DNA from: Pseudomonadota bacterium
Lineage (GTDB): Bacteria; Desulfobacterota; SM23-61
Direction of reading: 5' to 3'
Assembly (NCBI GenBank): GCA_018819135.1
Contig: JAHJQK010000202.1
Location: 1-54,622 of the forward strand
Length of the DNA: 54,622 bases
Position 1 is the stretch's first letter. Each line of letters opens with the position of its first letter. The notes below the pieces were generated by a model. It was not told the DNA's origin, did not search any database, and saw only the letters and a list, made by a program, of their open reading frames with translations. Of this stretch, positions 43,078 to 52,497 are shown piece after piece. Both the position numbers and the translations under genes were made by a program.

Positions 43078-43472
43078 TTAATGCTTCGATTCGCAAATAC
43101 GATCACGTATCCTTACTTCAGACAGCAGGCCTGGCGGAAATTTGGCCGACACCGTCTGCCAAATCTGTGGGTAGGTCAGGTAGAATTGACGGTAGAGCCG
43201 CAACGAGCGGGCCGCCATGCCTTCGATTCCGGCCTCCGTCAACCGTTCAGAAAGCGCCCCAAGCAGAGTCTCTCCATACTGCGCCCGGCTGTGACAGTTT
43301 CTTCGCCGCCGATTCTGTCATGGGCGGTGACAGTTTTTGGAGGGCTTCCGTCCAAGCAAGATAGAACGCCCGCATGCGCCAGCCATTCAGCGGCGAGAAT
43401 CCAGCCATCCCGGCGAAGGTCTTCTGAAGGTCCAACGCCAACCGCTCCACAACCGAGCGGCCCCATCCCTCT
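43078..43472 (-). pseudogene. DUF1016/YhcG-type nuclease gene remnant
   Basis: Minus-strand translation from 43472 shows EEGWGRSVVERLALDLQK, then GFSPLNGWRMRAFYLAW, a DUF1016 N-terminal pattern. A frame change near 43270 leads to AQYGETLLGALSERLTEA, then RSLRLYRQFYLTYPQIWQTVSAK, a second DUF1016-type segment, ending at TAA 43078-43080. The C-terminal PD-(D/E)XK nuclease domain is absent. It begins right behind the PIN gene stop. The long + strand frame over the same bases is an antisense shadow. Confidence 0.65.
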
Positions 43473-43479
43473 TCTTTTT

Positions 43480-43977
43480 TTACTTTCTAAAGTGGCCATG
43501 AGAGTTCTGACTCACGCCTTCAATTCCTTTGAGAATCTCGGGAAAGACTAAGTCAAGGAATTCTGCGGGAGTCACAATTTTAAATGGATAATCACCCTGT
43601 ACCTTAAGTTTTTCAAAATGCCTTTTATCCCCGGTCACAAGAAAATCTGCCTTGCCTTGTAAAGCTGAAATGATGACCGGAACATCCTTATCAGTAACGG
43701 GGCCAGAAAATTATCTTATCTCCTCCGGTCGGGGCAGGGGAATAATTTTCAGATTTAGCATGGGAAGATACTTTTTGTAGACTGGGAGTAGGGCAGGCAT
43801 TTTCTTTCTCAAATTTCGCTCAATCTCGATCAGATTGTATCTTCCGGTTAATCCAATGAGGAATGGAAGCTGGAGGCTTAATAGATCGAGAACAAGGCGG
43901 GGTGCACCTTTATCAGAAAGAAGACCGGAAAGGATCACATTGGAGTCGAGAAAAATCCTAAAGGTTCTTTTTGCCAT
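43480..43977 (-). pseudogene. PIN-domain toxin stopped by one TAA
   Basis: From ATG 43977 to TAA 43480-43482 the frame spans 166 codons and encodes a PIN-family toxin: FRIFLDSNVILSGLLSDKG, LTGRYNLIEIERNL, then DKDVPVIISALQGKADFLVTGDKRHF and VTPAEFLDLVFPEIL. Codon 89 (43711-43713) is TAA, between PEEIR and FSGPV, while the rest stays in frame. A single base change could restore it. The first half alone lacks the last catalytic Asp (TGD). It starts 20 bp inside the AbrB antitoxin gene. Confidence 0.85.
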
Positions 43978-44245
43978 AGGTTTCTTGATAAAGTCTTTCC
44001 CGCTCTTCTTTAATTCCAGCAACCAGATCTTCTGCAGAAAGACCGGAGGCCTTAAGGATCTTCCTTAGCTCCCTTCTTGCTTCGTCGAGTTCGAGTCTCT
44101 TAGTGGTAATAATGATAGAGTCGCCCACTGGAATTATAGAAACCACCTGACCTTCTTCCAAATGACTCATCTCTCTTATTTTTTTAGGGATAGTTAACTG
44201 GCCCCTGGACTTGATTTCTGCGATATATGGTTTGATCGTCTGCAT
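43958..44245 (-). CDS. AbrB/MazE-type antitoxin
   Basis: ATG 44245 has GGGGAGGG upstream, giving 95 residues. The swapped-hairpin AbrB domain reads YIAEIKSRGQLTIPKKIREMSHLEEGQVVSIIPVGDSIII, followed by a helical tail for toxin binding. It overlaps the start of the PIN toxin gene, so the pair was a coupled toxin-antitoxin operon. The antitoxin frame is intact while the toxin is not. Confidence 0.85.
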   Translation of the reverse strand: MQTIKPYIAEIKSRGQLTIPKKIREMSHLEEGQVVSIIPVGDSIIITTKRLELDEARRELRKILKASGLSAEDLVAGIKEERERLYQETYGKKNL

Positions 44246-44410
44246 TCTAACCCTCCCCAAGATTTCTCTGAATTCAGAATATCAGAATTCTAAAAAAAGC
44301 CACCCCTTAAACAAAACGACTGAATATCCGTCCAAAATCCTGCCTAACCATGACTTTTTATCTTGTCCCTCCCGCATTGAGTCATCTTCGGAAAATTTCT
44401 TAAATTTCTC

Positions 44411-44439
44411 TTGACATGATTTTAATTTATTTTTATACT
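44411..44439 (+). promoter_or_regulatory. Sigma-70 promoter of the tetR-efflux operon
   Basis: TTGACA (44411-44416) and TATACT (44434-44439) are separated by exactly 17 bp, with an AT-rich spacer. It is one of the best promoter matches in the window. The start of transcription should fall near 44446, inside the operator. Confidence 0.85.
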
Positions 44440-44452
44440 TACCGGTAGGTAA
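44439..44452. promoter_or_regulatory. Probable TetR operator
   Basis: TTACCGGTAGGTAA has outer arms TTACC/GGTAA and contains the perfect palindrome TACCGGTA. It begins at the last base of the -10 box and covers the expected transcription start. Binding by the downstream TetR protein would block RNA polymerase, so the operon is probably autorepressed. Confidence 0.75.
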
Positions 44453-44480
44453 ATAAAAGTAGAATCGAGGTGAAAAAGCA

Positions 44481-45116
44481 ATGGTCAGAACAGGGGGACA
44501 GGCACTATCCGCGGATGGATCCGTCCGCCGGAAACTTTTGGCCGGCGCCGCGGAGTTGTTTACCCGCAAGGGGTATGCGGCCACGACGGTTCGAGAGATC
44601 GTCGCCTCCGCCGGGGTAACCAAACCGGTCCTGTACTATTACTTTCACAACAAAGAAGGGATCTACCTGGAATTGATGCGGGAAACCTTCACCAAAGCCG
44701 ACGGCCTTCTCGCCTCCACTCTGGAGAAGCGAGGAACCGTGACCAAAAAGCTGATGCGGTTTTTCGATCAAGCCTTCTCTCTCTTCCTGGAGAAGATTCA
44801 AGGCGTGAGGGTAATGTATGCTATTTACTATGGACCCCATCAGGGGGCACCTTTTTTTGACTTCGAGGCTTACCATCTCAGAATCCAACAAACCATCCGT
44901 CGCCTGGTGGAGGAAGGAATCCGCAAAGGAGAATTCCGCAGGGGAAACGCCGAAGATATAACTTGGGCCATCCTGGGGGCTTTGAACGTGGCCATCGAAG
45001 TGCATCTCGGGCATCCGGAAATGAGCTTGGGCCGCCAAGGCCTGGCCCGGGTTCTTAAGGTCATTTTTCAGGGGATATGGACAAAGAAAGGAACGGAAAA
45101 GGGAGCAAGAAAATGA
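44481..45116 (+). CDS. TetR-family transcriptional regulator
   Basis: A 211-residue regulator. The N-terminal HTH spans RRKLLAGAAELFTRKGYAATTVREIVASAGVTKPVLYYYF (residues of about 15-55). The helical C-terminal ligand domain includes MYAIYYGPHQGAPFFDFE. The 8-residue N-terminal extension is short and typical. It is the first gene of the efflux operon: its stop overlaps the adaptor start. It probably represses its own promoter and releases it on binding a toxic compound or metabolite. Confidence 0.92.
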   Translation: MVRTGGQALSADGSVRRKLLAGAAELFTRKGYAATTVREIVASAGVTKPVLYYYFHNKEGIYLELMRETFTKADGLLASTLEKRGTVTKKLMRFFDQAFSLFLEKIQGVRVMYAIYYGPHQGAPFFDFEAYHLRIQQTIRRLVEEGIRKGEFRRGNAEDITWAILGALNVAIEVHLGHPEMSLGRQGLARVLKVIFQGIWTKKGTEKGARK

Positions 45117-46276
45117 AAAAAGGATTCATACAAAAAGCAGCTCTTTTTGCTCTTTGGATGGGCATTTATGGGTGCTCGGCAACAGGGGAAGATAAAAAGC
45201 CAAATGAAAAAATTGCCCAGCGCCCCGTTGTGGCCGTGGAGGTGACCAAAGCGGCCGCCTCAACCGTTATCGAGGGAGTTGAGGTAGTCGGGACGCTCTC
45301 CCCAAAATTCGGAGCGGATGTTAAGTCCGAATATACCGGAATTGTCACCGAAGTGTACGTCACCGAATGGGTACAGGTAGAAAAGGGAACTCCTCTGGCC
45401 CGGCTCGACACCCGAGAAGGGGAACTGGTTCTGAAAAAGGCCCAGACGGCGGTGGAGATTGCCAAAGCAAATCTAATGCAGGTGGAAGTTGCCGCCAATC
45501 GGGCCAACCGGGAGTACGAGCGAGCCCTCAAGCTGAAAGAAGTAGGCCTTATCACCCAGCAGAACTTGGATGACGCCCGCACGGAAAGAGAGGCCGCTGC
45601 AGTACGGATCTCCGCTGCTAAAGCTCAGATCCAAGCGGCGGAGGAAGATGTTGAGCATGCCCAGACCCGACTTTCCAAGGCCATCATCCGGTCGCCGAGG
45701 GAAGGCATGGTATCCTGGCGGAATGTCAACGTGGGGGACTATGTGGGAGAGATGGGGGCCAAACCAATGTTTCGAATTGTTGATAACCGGCTCTTAGAAC
45801 TGACGGTAACCGTCCCTTCCGGGGAGATGGGAGCGGTGCGCGTGGGACAGGCCCTTACTTTTTCCACGGACGCAATTCCGGGGAAGGCTTTCACTGGAAA
45901 AGTCATGTTCATCAATCCCACAGTAAATGAAGCGGATCGGTCTGTGAAGGTGGTGGCCGAGGTCGAAAACAGACCCGAGCAGCTAAAAGGAGGCCTTTTC
46001 GTGAAAGGCCGGATCTTGACCGGAAAGCGGACCGGAGTCATCAAAATACCCCGAATCGCCCTACTTACCTGGGACGTGGCCGCCACAAAAGCAGAGATCT
46101 ACGTGGTGAATGAAAACGTTGCCCACCGCCGGACCGTCCGTACCGGAAATATTTCAGGAGATCAGGTGGAAATTATTTCTGGTTTGGCTTCCGGGCAACT
46201 GGTGATTACCCGGGGCGGATTTAACGTGAAGGCGGGAGACAAAGTGAACATCACCCGGGTCAACGGAGAGAAGTAG
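45113..46276 (+). CDS. RND efflux periplasmic adaptor (membrane fusion) lipoprotein
   Basis: ATG 45113 overlaps the tetR stop (ATGA), giving 387 residues. A signal with a Cys at IYGC suggests a lipoprotein. The HlyD-type layout is clear: the barrel-sandwich half VEVVGTLSPKFGADVKSEYTG, a helical hairpin (LVLKKAQTAVEIAKANLMQ to AAEEDVEHAQTRLSKA), the returning lipoyl half (IRSPREGMVSWRNVNVGDYV), then beta barrel and membrane-proximal domains. It joins the RND pump to the TolC-type channel. Confidence 0.92.
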   Translation: MKKGFIQKAALFALWMGIYGCSATGEDKKPNEKIAQRPVVAVEVTKAAASTVIEGVEVVGTLSPKFGADVKSEYTGIVTEVYVTEWVQVEKGTPLARLDTREGELVLKKAQTAVEIAKANLMQVEVAANRANREYERALKLKEVGLITQQNLDDARTEREAAAVRISAAKAQIQAAEEDVEHAQTRLSKAIIRSPREGMVSWRNVNVGDYVGEMGAKPMFRIVDNRLLELTVTVPSGEMGAVRVGQALTFSTDAIPGKAFTGKVMFINPTVNEADRSVKVVAEVENRPEQLKGGLFVKGRILTGKRTGVIKIPRIALLTWDVAATKAEIYVVNENVAHRRTVRTGNISGDQVEIISGLASGQLVITRGGFNVKAGDKVNITRVNGEK

Positions 46277-46277
46277 A

Positions 46278-49200
46278 ATGTTGCTTTCGAATTTATCCAT
46301 CAAAAGGCCGATATTCGCCACGGTAATGATGCTGGTCCTGGTTACCCTGGGGATCTTCTCCTACCGCAAGCTGGCCATCGACATGTTCCCCGACGTGGAG
46401 ATCCCCGTTGTCTCGGTGGTAACCAAGTTTCCCGGGTCCTCACCGGAGACCGTGGAACGAGAGGTGAGTAAGCGCATCGAGGAGGCGGTCAACTCCATCT
46501 CCGGCGTCAAGCACGTCATGTCCACCTCCCGGGAGAGCGTCTCCAGTGTGGTGCTGCTGTTCCATCTGGAAGTGAGGGTCAATGATGCCGCCCAGGAAGT
46601 AAGGGCCAAGGTGAGCGCAATCCGGGGGAGTATGCCCCAGGGGATCGAGGAGCCGATCATCCAGAAGCTCGATTTCGCCACCTTCCCCGTCGCCTCTTTG
46701 GCCGTGCGGTCGGAGAGACTGTCCCCACGGGACCTGACAACGCTGGTGGAAAAGAAAGTCAAAAGGCGCTTTGAGAACATCTCCGGAGTGGGAAAAGTTG
46801 ACCTGGTCGGCCCCTCGAAGCGGGAGGTCAACGTTAATATCGACCCGCTCCGCCTGGAAGCCCTGGGGATGGGCGTGGATGAAGTGATCGCCGGTTTGCA
46901 GTCGGAGAACGTCAACACCCCGCTCGGTCGACTGAATCGGGGGGGCACCGAATACCCCTTACGAATTTCGGGAAAACCCGATGCCGTGGACCAGTTCAAA
47001 ACCATGGTGATCGCCCGGCGGGGAGGGCGTCCGATTCCCTTGGCTGAAGTGGCGCAAGTCAAGGACGGCATCGAAGAACAACGGTCGCTGGCCTTAGTGA
47101 ACGGTATCCCCGCTATCGGCCTGGACATTTTAAAACAGTCAGGTGCCAACACCGTAGGCTTGGTCGACCGGGTGAAGAGGGAGATCGAGGTTATACAAAA
47201 AGAGCTTCCTTCCGGGACCACCATCGAAATGGTCCGGGACGCCTCCATCATGATCCGCGACTCCGTGCGGGACGTGGAGGAGACCTTGATTCTCGGCGGG
47301 CTCCTGACCATTCTCATTGTCTTCTGTTTCCTCAATTCCTGGCGCTCCACGGTCATCACCGGTCTGACCCTGCCCATTGCGGTTATCTCCTCCTTTACGG
47401 TCATGTATTTCTTGGGTATGACCCTGAACGTGCTGACCCTGATGGCCTTGTCCTTAGCCATCGGGATGCTCATCGACGATGCGATCGTGGTGCGGGAAAA
47501 CATCGTGCGCCATCTCGAGCGCGGGGAGGACCACTTCACGGCTGCACGGGAGGGAACGAGCGAAATCGGGCTGGCCGTGCTGGCCACGACCCTGTCCGTC
47601 ATCGCTGTGTTCGTTCCCGTGGCCTATATGAAAGGAATCGTGGGGCGGTTTTTCTTCCAGTTTGGGATTACGGTCGCTTTTGCCGTCCTGGTCTCGCTCT
47701 TTGTCTCTTTTACCCTGGACCCCATGCTCTCTTCCCGCTGGTTTGATCCGGATATCGAGCGCAAAGGAAAACGTCATTGGCTCGCCCGCATCCTCGACCA
47801 CTTCAATCATTGGTTCGACCGGACGGCCGATGGATACCGGAAGGTGATCGGCTGGGCCCTGGATCACCGGAAGATTGTCCTCTTGGTGGCGACGGTGGCC
47901 TTCTTCGCCGGCCTTGGTGCTTTTAGCGTTCTGCAAACGGAGTTTTTCCCCAATTACGACCAGGGTGAATTTCAGGTGAACTTCAAGAGTGCGCCGGATG
48001 CCTCCATGGAAGAGACCCAGAATCGGTTGGCCGCGGTCCAGGCGGCGTTGAAGGAGATCCCCGAGGTGAAAAATACCTACGCCACCATCGGAGCTGGAGA
48101 CACAGGAACCGTACGCGACGCCATGGTGTATGTTAAACTCAAAGGACGGAAAGAGCGGAAGCGCAAGCAGGAAGAGATTCAGCGGGATCTGAGGGAACGC
48201 CTCGAAAAAATCCCTGGCATTCTTCCGGCCATTCTGGAAGCGGGGAGAATGGACAATCAGAAACCCTTGGTGATCAATGTCCGTGGCGAAGACCTCGCCT
48301 TGCTGAAGAAATACGCGGCGGTATTGAAGGAAGAAATCTACAAAATCCAGGGAATCGTCGACCTGGAAGTAACCCTGGAACAGGATATCCCGGAATTCCG
48401 CTTGCTCGTGGACCGGGAACGGGCCGTGGACGCCGGGGTAATGACCGGAGATATCGTCCGGACCGTGGGAGCGCTGGTGGGCGGGCAGGCCGTCACTACG
48501 TATGAAGATGAAGATGGAGACGCGGTGAACGTGCGGGTGAGGTTACCGTTGGCCCTCCGGCAAGACCCGACCCAGGTGGAAAGGTTACGGCTGGCCGTGC
48601 CCAAGCCGAATACCCTTCCCGCGCTGGTCCCGCTGGGGAACGTGGTTAATTATGGGATGAGTACAACGCCGTCGGAAATTAACCGGCAGGACCTGACTCG
48701 CCAGGTGGTGATCACGGCCAATCTCGATGGACTCCCTCTGGGAACGGCCGTAAGAAAGGTACAGGAAGCGGCGAAACATCTAACCATGGCTCCGGGATAC
48801 CATATTGTCTTTTCCGGTGAGGCCGAGGACATGGCCGAGTCCTTCGCCTACATGGCGGAAGCCCTCGTTTTGGCCGTCATCTTCGTATACCTCATTCTGG
48901 CCGCGCAGTTCGAATCATTCATCGATCCCCTGGCCATCATGTTCTCCCTTCCCCTGTCAATCGTGGGCATGGCGGGTATGCTCTTTTTCACCCGGGGTAC
49001 CATCAACATGATGTCCCTCATCGGACTTATTATGCTCATGGGTCTGGTCACCAAGAACGCCATTCTCCTGGTGGACTTCACCAAAACGCTGCGTTCCCGA
49101 GGGATGAGCCGGAGGGAAGCCCTGATCACCGCTGGGCGAACGAGGCTGCGGCCCATTCTTATGACCACCCTGGCCATGATCTTCGGGATGCTGCCCTTGG

Positions 49201-49373
49201 CGCTCGCCCTCGGGCAAGGGGCCGAAATGCGAGCCCCCATGGCCAGAGCCGTCATCGGAGGATTGATCACTTCCACCCTGCTGACCCTGTTGGTTGTTCC
49301 TGTCGTTTACACGGTACTCGACGATATTGGAGGGTGGATCCGTCGTCGATGGGAAGGAAAAAAGGAGGCTTAG
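46278..49373 (+). CDS. RND efflux pump inner-membrane permease
   Basis: A 1031-residue HAE1/AcrB-type transporter, one base after the adaptor gene. There are twelve membrane helices in two repeats, with two large periplasmic loops. The N-terminus is LSIKRPIFATVMMLVLVTLGIFSY. The proton-relay Asp pair is in SLAIGMLIDDAIVVRENI in helix 4, and the second-half helix carries GLVTKNAILLVDFT. The porter domain shows FPGSSPETVEREVSKRIEEA. The length matches the family. It exports hydrophobic or amphiphilic compounds using the proton gradient. Specificity cannot be told from sequence. Confidence 0.95.
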   Translation: MLLSNLSIKRPIFATVMMLVLVTLGIFSYRKLAIDMFPDVEIPVVSVVTKFPGSSPETVEREVSKRIEEAVNSISGVKHVMSTSRESVSSVVLLFHLEVRVNDAAQEVRAKVSAIRGSMPQGIEEPIIQKLDFATFPVASLAVRSERLSPRDLTTLVEKKVKRRFENISGVGKVDLVGPSKREVNVNIDPLRLEALGMGVDEVIAGLQSENVNTPLGRLNRGGTEYPLRISGKPDAVDQFKTMVIARRGGRPIPLAEVAQVKDGIEEQRSLALVNGIPAIGLDILKQSGANTVGLVDRVKREIEVIQKELPSGTTIEMVRDASIMIRDSVRDVEETLILGGLLTILIVFCFLNSWRSTVITGLTLPIAVISSFTVMYFLGMTLNVLTLMALSLAIGMLIDDAIVVRENIVRHLERGEDHFTAAREGTSEIGLAVLATTLSVIAVFVPVAYMKGIVGRFFFQFGITVAFAVLVSLFVSFTLDPMLSSRWFDPDIERKGKRHWLARILDHFNHWFDRTADGYRKVIGWALDHRKIVLLVATVAFFAGLGAFSVLQTEFFPNYDQGEFQVNFKSAPDASMEETQNRLAAVQAALKEIPEVKNTYATIGAGDTGTVRDAMVYVKLKGRKERKRKQEEIQRDLRERLEKIPGILPAILEAGRMDNQKPLVINVRGEDLALLKKYAAVLKEEIYKIQGIVDLEVTLEQDIPEFRLLVDRERAVDAGVMTGDIVRTVGALVGGQAVTTYEDEDGDAVNVRVRLPLALRQDPTQVERLRLAVPKPNTLPALVPLGNVVNYGMSTTPSEINRQDLTRQVVITANLDGLPLGTAVRKVQEAAKHLTMAPGYHIVFSGEAEDMAESFAYMAEALVLAVIFVYLILAAQFESFIDPLAIMFSLPLSIVGMAGMLFFTRGTINMMSLIGLIMLMGLVTKNAILLVDFTKTLRSRGMSRREALITAGRTRLRPILMTTLAMIFGMLPLALALGQGAEMRAPMARAVIGGLITSTLLTLLVVPVVYTVLDDIGGWIRRRWEGKKEA

Positions 49374-49375
49374 GA

Positions 49376-50722
49376 GTGATCCAGAGAAGATTAAAAAAAT
49401 GTTTCTTCCTGATTTTAACTCTATCCTTAATAGGATGGACCGGTTTTTTTTCTGGGACTAAGGCGTTTGCCGAAGAAAAAGGAATCAAAATGTTGACCCT
49501 GGAAGAAGCCCGGCGCATCGCCCTCGAGAAAAATAAAGATATTCAGAAAGCCCGGGAGTATCGTAACCTTGTCGAAGGGCGTTATATCGAGGAGCGGTCG
49601 GCAGCCCTGCCCCGGTTCCAGATTTCAGGGAATATTCTCCATAACCGCGACGAGAGCCAAAAAGTTTATGGCTTACTCTCCAATTTAGAGAGCCAGACCC
49701 GTTCTGTTGAAATCGGTCTCTCCCAGGCACTTTATACCTTCGGCCAGGTGGGCGCGGCCATGCGGGCGGCCAAAGTGGGCCTCGGAACGGCCGATGACCA
49801 ATTACGCCTTTTCCGGCAGGCGGCACTGCGGGACGTTTCCGCTGCCTTCTATGACATCCTGCTTGCCCGAGAACTCTCTACCCTCGCGGTTCAGACCCTG
49901 GAGCAAAAGATCCGCCACCTGGATGAGGCCCGCAGGAAGTATGCCGCCGGTATAGCCACCGAATATGATGTTCTGGCGGCACGGGTAGCGGTCGAGAATG
50001 CCAGGCCTGAGGTTATCCGCAAAGAAAACCTGATCCGCATGTCCCGGGAAAAACTCAGGTTCCTCCTGGGCCTGGAAGGACAAGAAGTGGATGTACGGGG
50101 AACGATAGAGATTCCCTTGGTACCATCTCCGCAGTATAAGGAAGCGGTGCAGACGGCCTGGAAAAACCGACCAGAACTTTTCGACCAGCACAAACGGGTA
50201 GAGATTGCCCAGGAGTTGGTAACGATTTATGATGCCGGGGACAAGCCCCGATTGGACTTTAAGGCGAGTTATGGTTGGCGTGAGCTTATCCTGGGTGCGG
50301 AAAAAGGGGATGGCCAGGCGTGGACCGCCGGATTGTTTCTGACCTTTCCCTTTTTCGACGGAATGCGTTCCCGCGGAAAAGTGGCTCAGGCCAAAAGCGA
50401 TGTTGCTACTCTTAAGATCGAGGAAGCCAAATTAAAGGACTCCATTTCCCTCCAGGTGCGCGACGCGGTCAATGCCTGCCGGGAAGCGGAGGAGATTGTG
50501 AAAGCCCTGGCGGGGACGGTCAAGCAGGCCGAGCGACTTCTTTTCATGGCTGAAAAAGGTTACGAGTACGGCGTCAAGACCAAGCTCGACGTGGACGATG
50601 CGGAATTAAACCTGACTCAGGCCAAAGGAAACCTGGCCAAAGCCCGCCGCGATTACTCTGTGGCCCGGGTCACGATGGACTGGGTTATGGGAACGATCGG
50701 GGAAAAAGTTAGGAGTGATTAA
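49376..50722 (+). CDS. TolC-family outer-membrane efflux protein
   Basis: GTG 49376 with AAGGAGG at 49362-49368 gives a 448-residue precursor with a signal peptide (CFFLILTLSLIGWTGFFSGTKAFA). The mature protein has two repeats of the TolC fold: LTLEEARRIALEKNKDIQ, LSQALYTFGQVGAAMRAAK and TEYDVLAARVAVENARPEV in the first, FLTFPFFDGMRSRGKVAQAK and LDVDDAELNLTQAKGNLAKARRDY in the second. It trimerises into the outer-membrane channel. It is last in the coupled tetR-adaptor-permease-channel operon. Confidence 0.93.
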   Translation: MIQRRLKKCFFLILTLSLIGWTGFFSGTKAFAEEKGIKMLTLEEARRIALEKNKDIQKAREYRNLVEGRYIEERSAALPRFQISGNILHNRDESQKVYGLLSNLESQTRSVEIGLSQALYTFGQVGAAMRAAKVGLGTADDQLRLFRQAALRDVSAAFYDILLARELSTLAVQTLEQKIRHLDEARRKYAAGIATEYDVLAARVAVENARPEVIRKENLIRMSREKLRFLLGLEGQEVDVRGTIEIPLVPSPQYKEAVQTAWKNRPELFDQHKRVEIAQELVTIYDAGDKPRLDFKASYGWRELILGAEKGDGQAWTAGLFLTFPFFDGMRSRGKVAQAKSDVATLKIEEAKLKDSISLQVRDAVNACREAEEIVKALAGTVKQAERLLFMAEKGYEYGVKTKLDVDDAELNLTQAKGNLAKARRDYSVARVTMDWVMGTIGEKVRSD

Positions 50723-50852
50723 TACCAACGCATTAATTTTCTTTACCATCCTTTTCGAAAGAGAAAGGAAAGCAATTGCGCGAGGAAAAGGGGCGTGGTA
50801 TAAAAAGCTTCCAAGAAATCAGGGAATTCTTAGGCCAGAGAGGGAGAAAGCG

Positions 50853-52388
50853 ATGAAGAGAAAAATACGGTGGACCATAGGGATTTCGGGGCTGTTCCTT
50901 TTACTGTTGGTGTTTTGGTTTTCGCCGGCCCAGGGCGCAGGGGCGAAGAAGGTCATTTTAATGATCGGTGACGGTATGGGGCCTCAAGCCGTAGGACTGG
51001 CGATTTATTACAATCGGTTCATGAACGGGCCGGAAAAACCCTTGCACATGGAACGATTGATGGCTGCGGGGAATACTGGTTATTGTTTGACTTATCAATA
51101 CGGCACCGTGGTCACAGATTCGGCTTCGGCCGCCACCGCCCTGGCTTCCGGAGTAAAGACCCGGGATGCCATCATCGGCAAGGACCATGACGGGCGGCCG
51201 ATGAAAACCCTGGTGGACATCGCCCAGCAACAGGGAAAATCAACAGGGGTGATCAGTGACACTCGCCTGACCCATGCCACCCCCGCTGCCTTTTATGCCA
51301 GGAGCATTCACCGGGATAAAGAAAACGAGATTGCCGCTCAACTCGTGGAGCGAGGGGATTTAACTGTAGCTTTTTCTGGGGGAGCGCAGCATTTTGTCCC
51401 TGCGGGCATGAAAGTGGAAGACCATCCTGACCTAAAAGGTATTGATAAAAAAGCTGGTTGGGGGGGGTCGAAAAGAAAGGACAGCCGGGATCTAATCGGA
51501 GAGGCCAAAAGTAAAGGATACAACACCATCGCTAATGAAAAAGAACTTACCAACATGAATACTAGGACGGCCGAAAAAGTTCTCGGCCTCTTTAGTGCTT
51601 CGGGATTCCCCAGCGCTATCGACCGGCAGTCCCATCACCAGACCGGCGTACCAACCCTTTCCCAGTTGACCGAAAAGGCCTTGGCGATTATGAACAAAAA
51701 TCCTCGGGGATTTTTCCTGATGGTGGAGGGGGGGCAAATTGACTGGGTTGCTCACGGGAACGATGTAGCCAGCGTCCTCCATGAAATGATGGAGTTTGAT
51801 CGAGCGATAGGTGTTGCTTTAGCTTTTGCGGCCACAAACCCGGAAACTCTGGTGGTAATAACCGCTGACCACGATACTGGAGGTTTGGCCCTTGCCTATA
51901 GCAACTATCAGCCCCCCCTGCCTGTGCAATTGCCGAGCGGAGAGACCTGGAAGACGAAATACAACTTTGGCGGCAAAGGAATATTTGAAAAAATGGCCAA
52001 ACAGAAAAAATCCTTCCAAAAGATGCTGCGGGATAGCAAGGGAGACCCAGCGGCCCTGAAAAAAGAAGTCGAGATTAACACCGCTTTTTCCCTGAGCGAG
52101 GAACAAGCTGCGGCCATCCTGGCCAAAGATCCCAGAACCGGTTATCCGGAAACCAAGGAGTATAAGGAGTTTTATGTTTCTGGTCTTAATACCAGCATGC
52201 CCTTAATGGGGCGCCTGTTTGGAAAAGAGATCAACACCGCCTGGGCTGTTGGCACGCACACGCACACTCCTGTAATGGTTTTTGGAAAAGGACCCGGGGC
52301 AGAGAAATTGCGTGGACTCTTGGATAACGTAGACGTTCCCAAGATCATAGCCCAGGGCTGGGGTGCTTCTCTGCCTGCACCTAAATGA
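50853..52388 (+). CDS. Alkaline phosphatase (PhoA family)
   Basis: ATG 50853 (GAGGGAG upstream) gives 511 residues with a signal peptide (ISGLFLLLLVFWFSPAQG). Metal and nucleophile motifs are present: VILMIGDGMG, VVTDSASAATALASG (Ser nucleophile), GQIDWVAHGND, TADHDTGG and GTHTHTPVMV. It hydrolyses phosphomonoesters in the periplasm. An unusual segment, SKRKDSRDLIGEAKSKGYN, lies in the crown region. It is 130 bp past tolC, and an upstream extension of the frame has no homology. No Pho-box-like sequence is evident. Confidence 0.92.
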   Translation: MKRKIRWTIGISGLFLLLLVFWFSPAQGAGAKKVILMIGDGMGPQAVGLAIYYNRFMNGPEKPLHMERLMAAGNTGYCLTYQYGTVVTDSASAATALASGVKTRDAIIGKDHDGRPMKTLVDIAQQQGKSTGVISDTRLTHATPAAFYARSIHRDKENEIAAQLVERGDLTVAFSGGAQHFVPAGMKVEDHPDLKGIDKKAGWGGSKRKDSRDLIGEAKSKGYNTIANEKELTNMNTRTAEKVLGLFSASGFPSAIDRQSHHQTGVPTLSQLTEKALAIMNKNPRGFFLMVEGGQIDWVAHGNDVASVLHEMMEFDRAIGVALAFAATNPETLVVITADHDTGGLALAYSNYQPPLPVQLPSGETWKTKYNFGGKGIFEKMAKQKKSFQKMLRDSKGDPAALKKEVEINTAFSLSEEQAAAILAKDPRTGYPETKEYKEFYVSGLNTSMPLMGRLFGKEINTAWAVGTHTHTPVMVFGKGPGAEKLRGLLDNVDVPKIIAQGWGASLPAPK

Positions 52389-52395
52389 GAAAAAA

Positions 52396-52479
52396 GTTCG
52401 GATTTGGTAGTTCGAAGGTTAGAGACCCTCAGCACGAGGTTTATTTTTTTCGCCGAACTCCTAACTCTGAACACCGAAC
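52396..52479. repeat. Intergenic imperfect inverted repeat (GTTCGG units)
   Basis: The left arm (52396-52424) and right arm (52451-52479) are imperfect inverted copies containing GTTCGG and TTAGAG/AGTTAGG units with a 25-bp centre. A T-run (52441-52450) lies in the middle. The whole fills the 109-bp gap between phoA and the DUF3568 gene. It resembles the other two intergenic palindromes in design. Confidence 0.55.
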
Positions 52480-52497
52480 TTACATAAGGAGGTTCTG

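Noticed and set aside
43021..43551. 176-codon open frame on the + strand
   Set aside because: It is antisense to the DUF1016 remnant and the PIN toxin gene, which show family motifs on the minus strand.
46361..47602. 413-codon minus-strand frame opposite the RND permease
   Set aside because: It is Ser/Thr/Arg-rich, as antisense frames of GC-rich genes are, and lies wholly within a certain gene.
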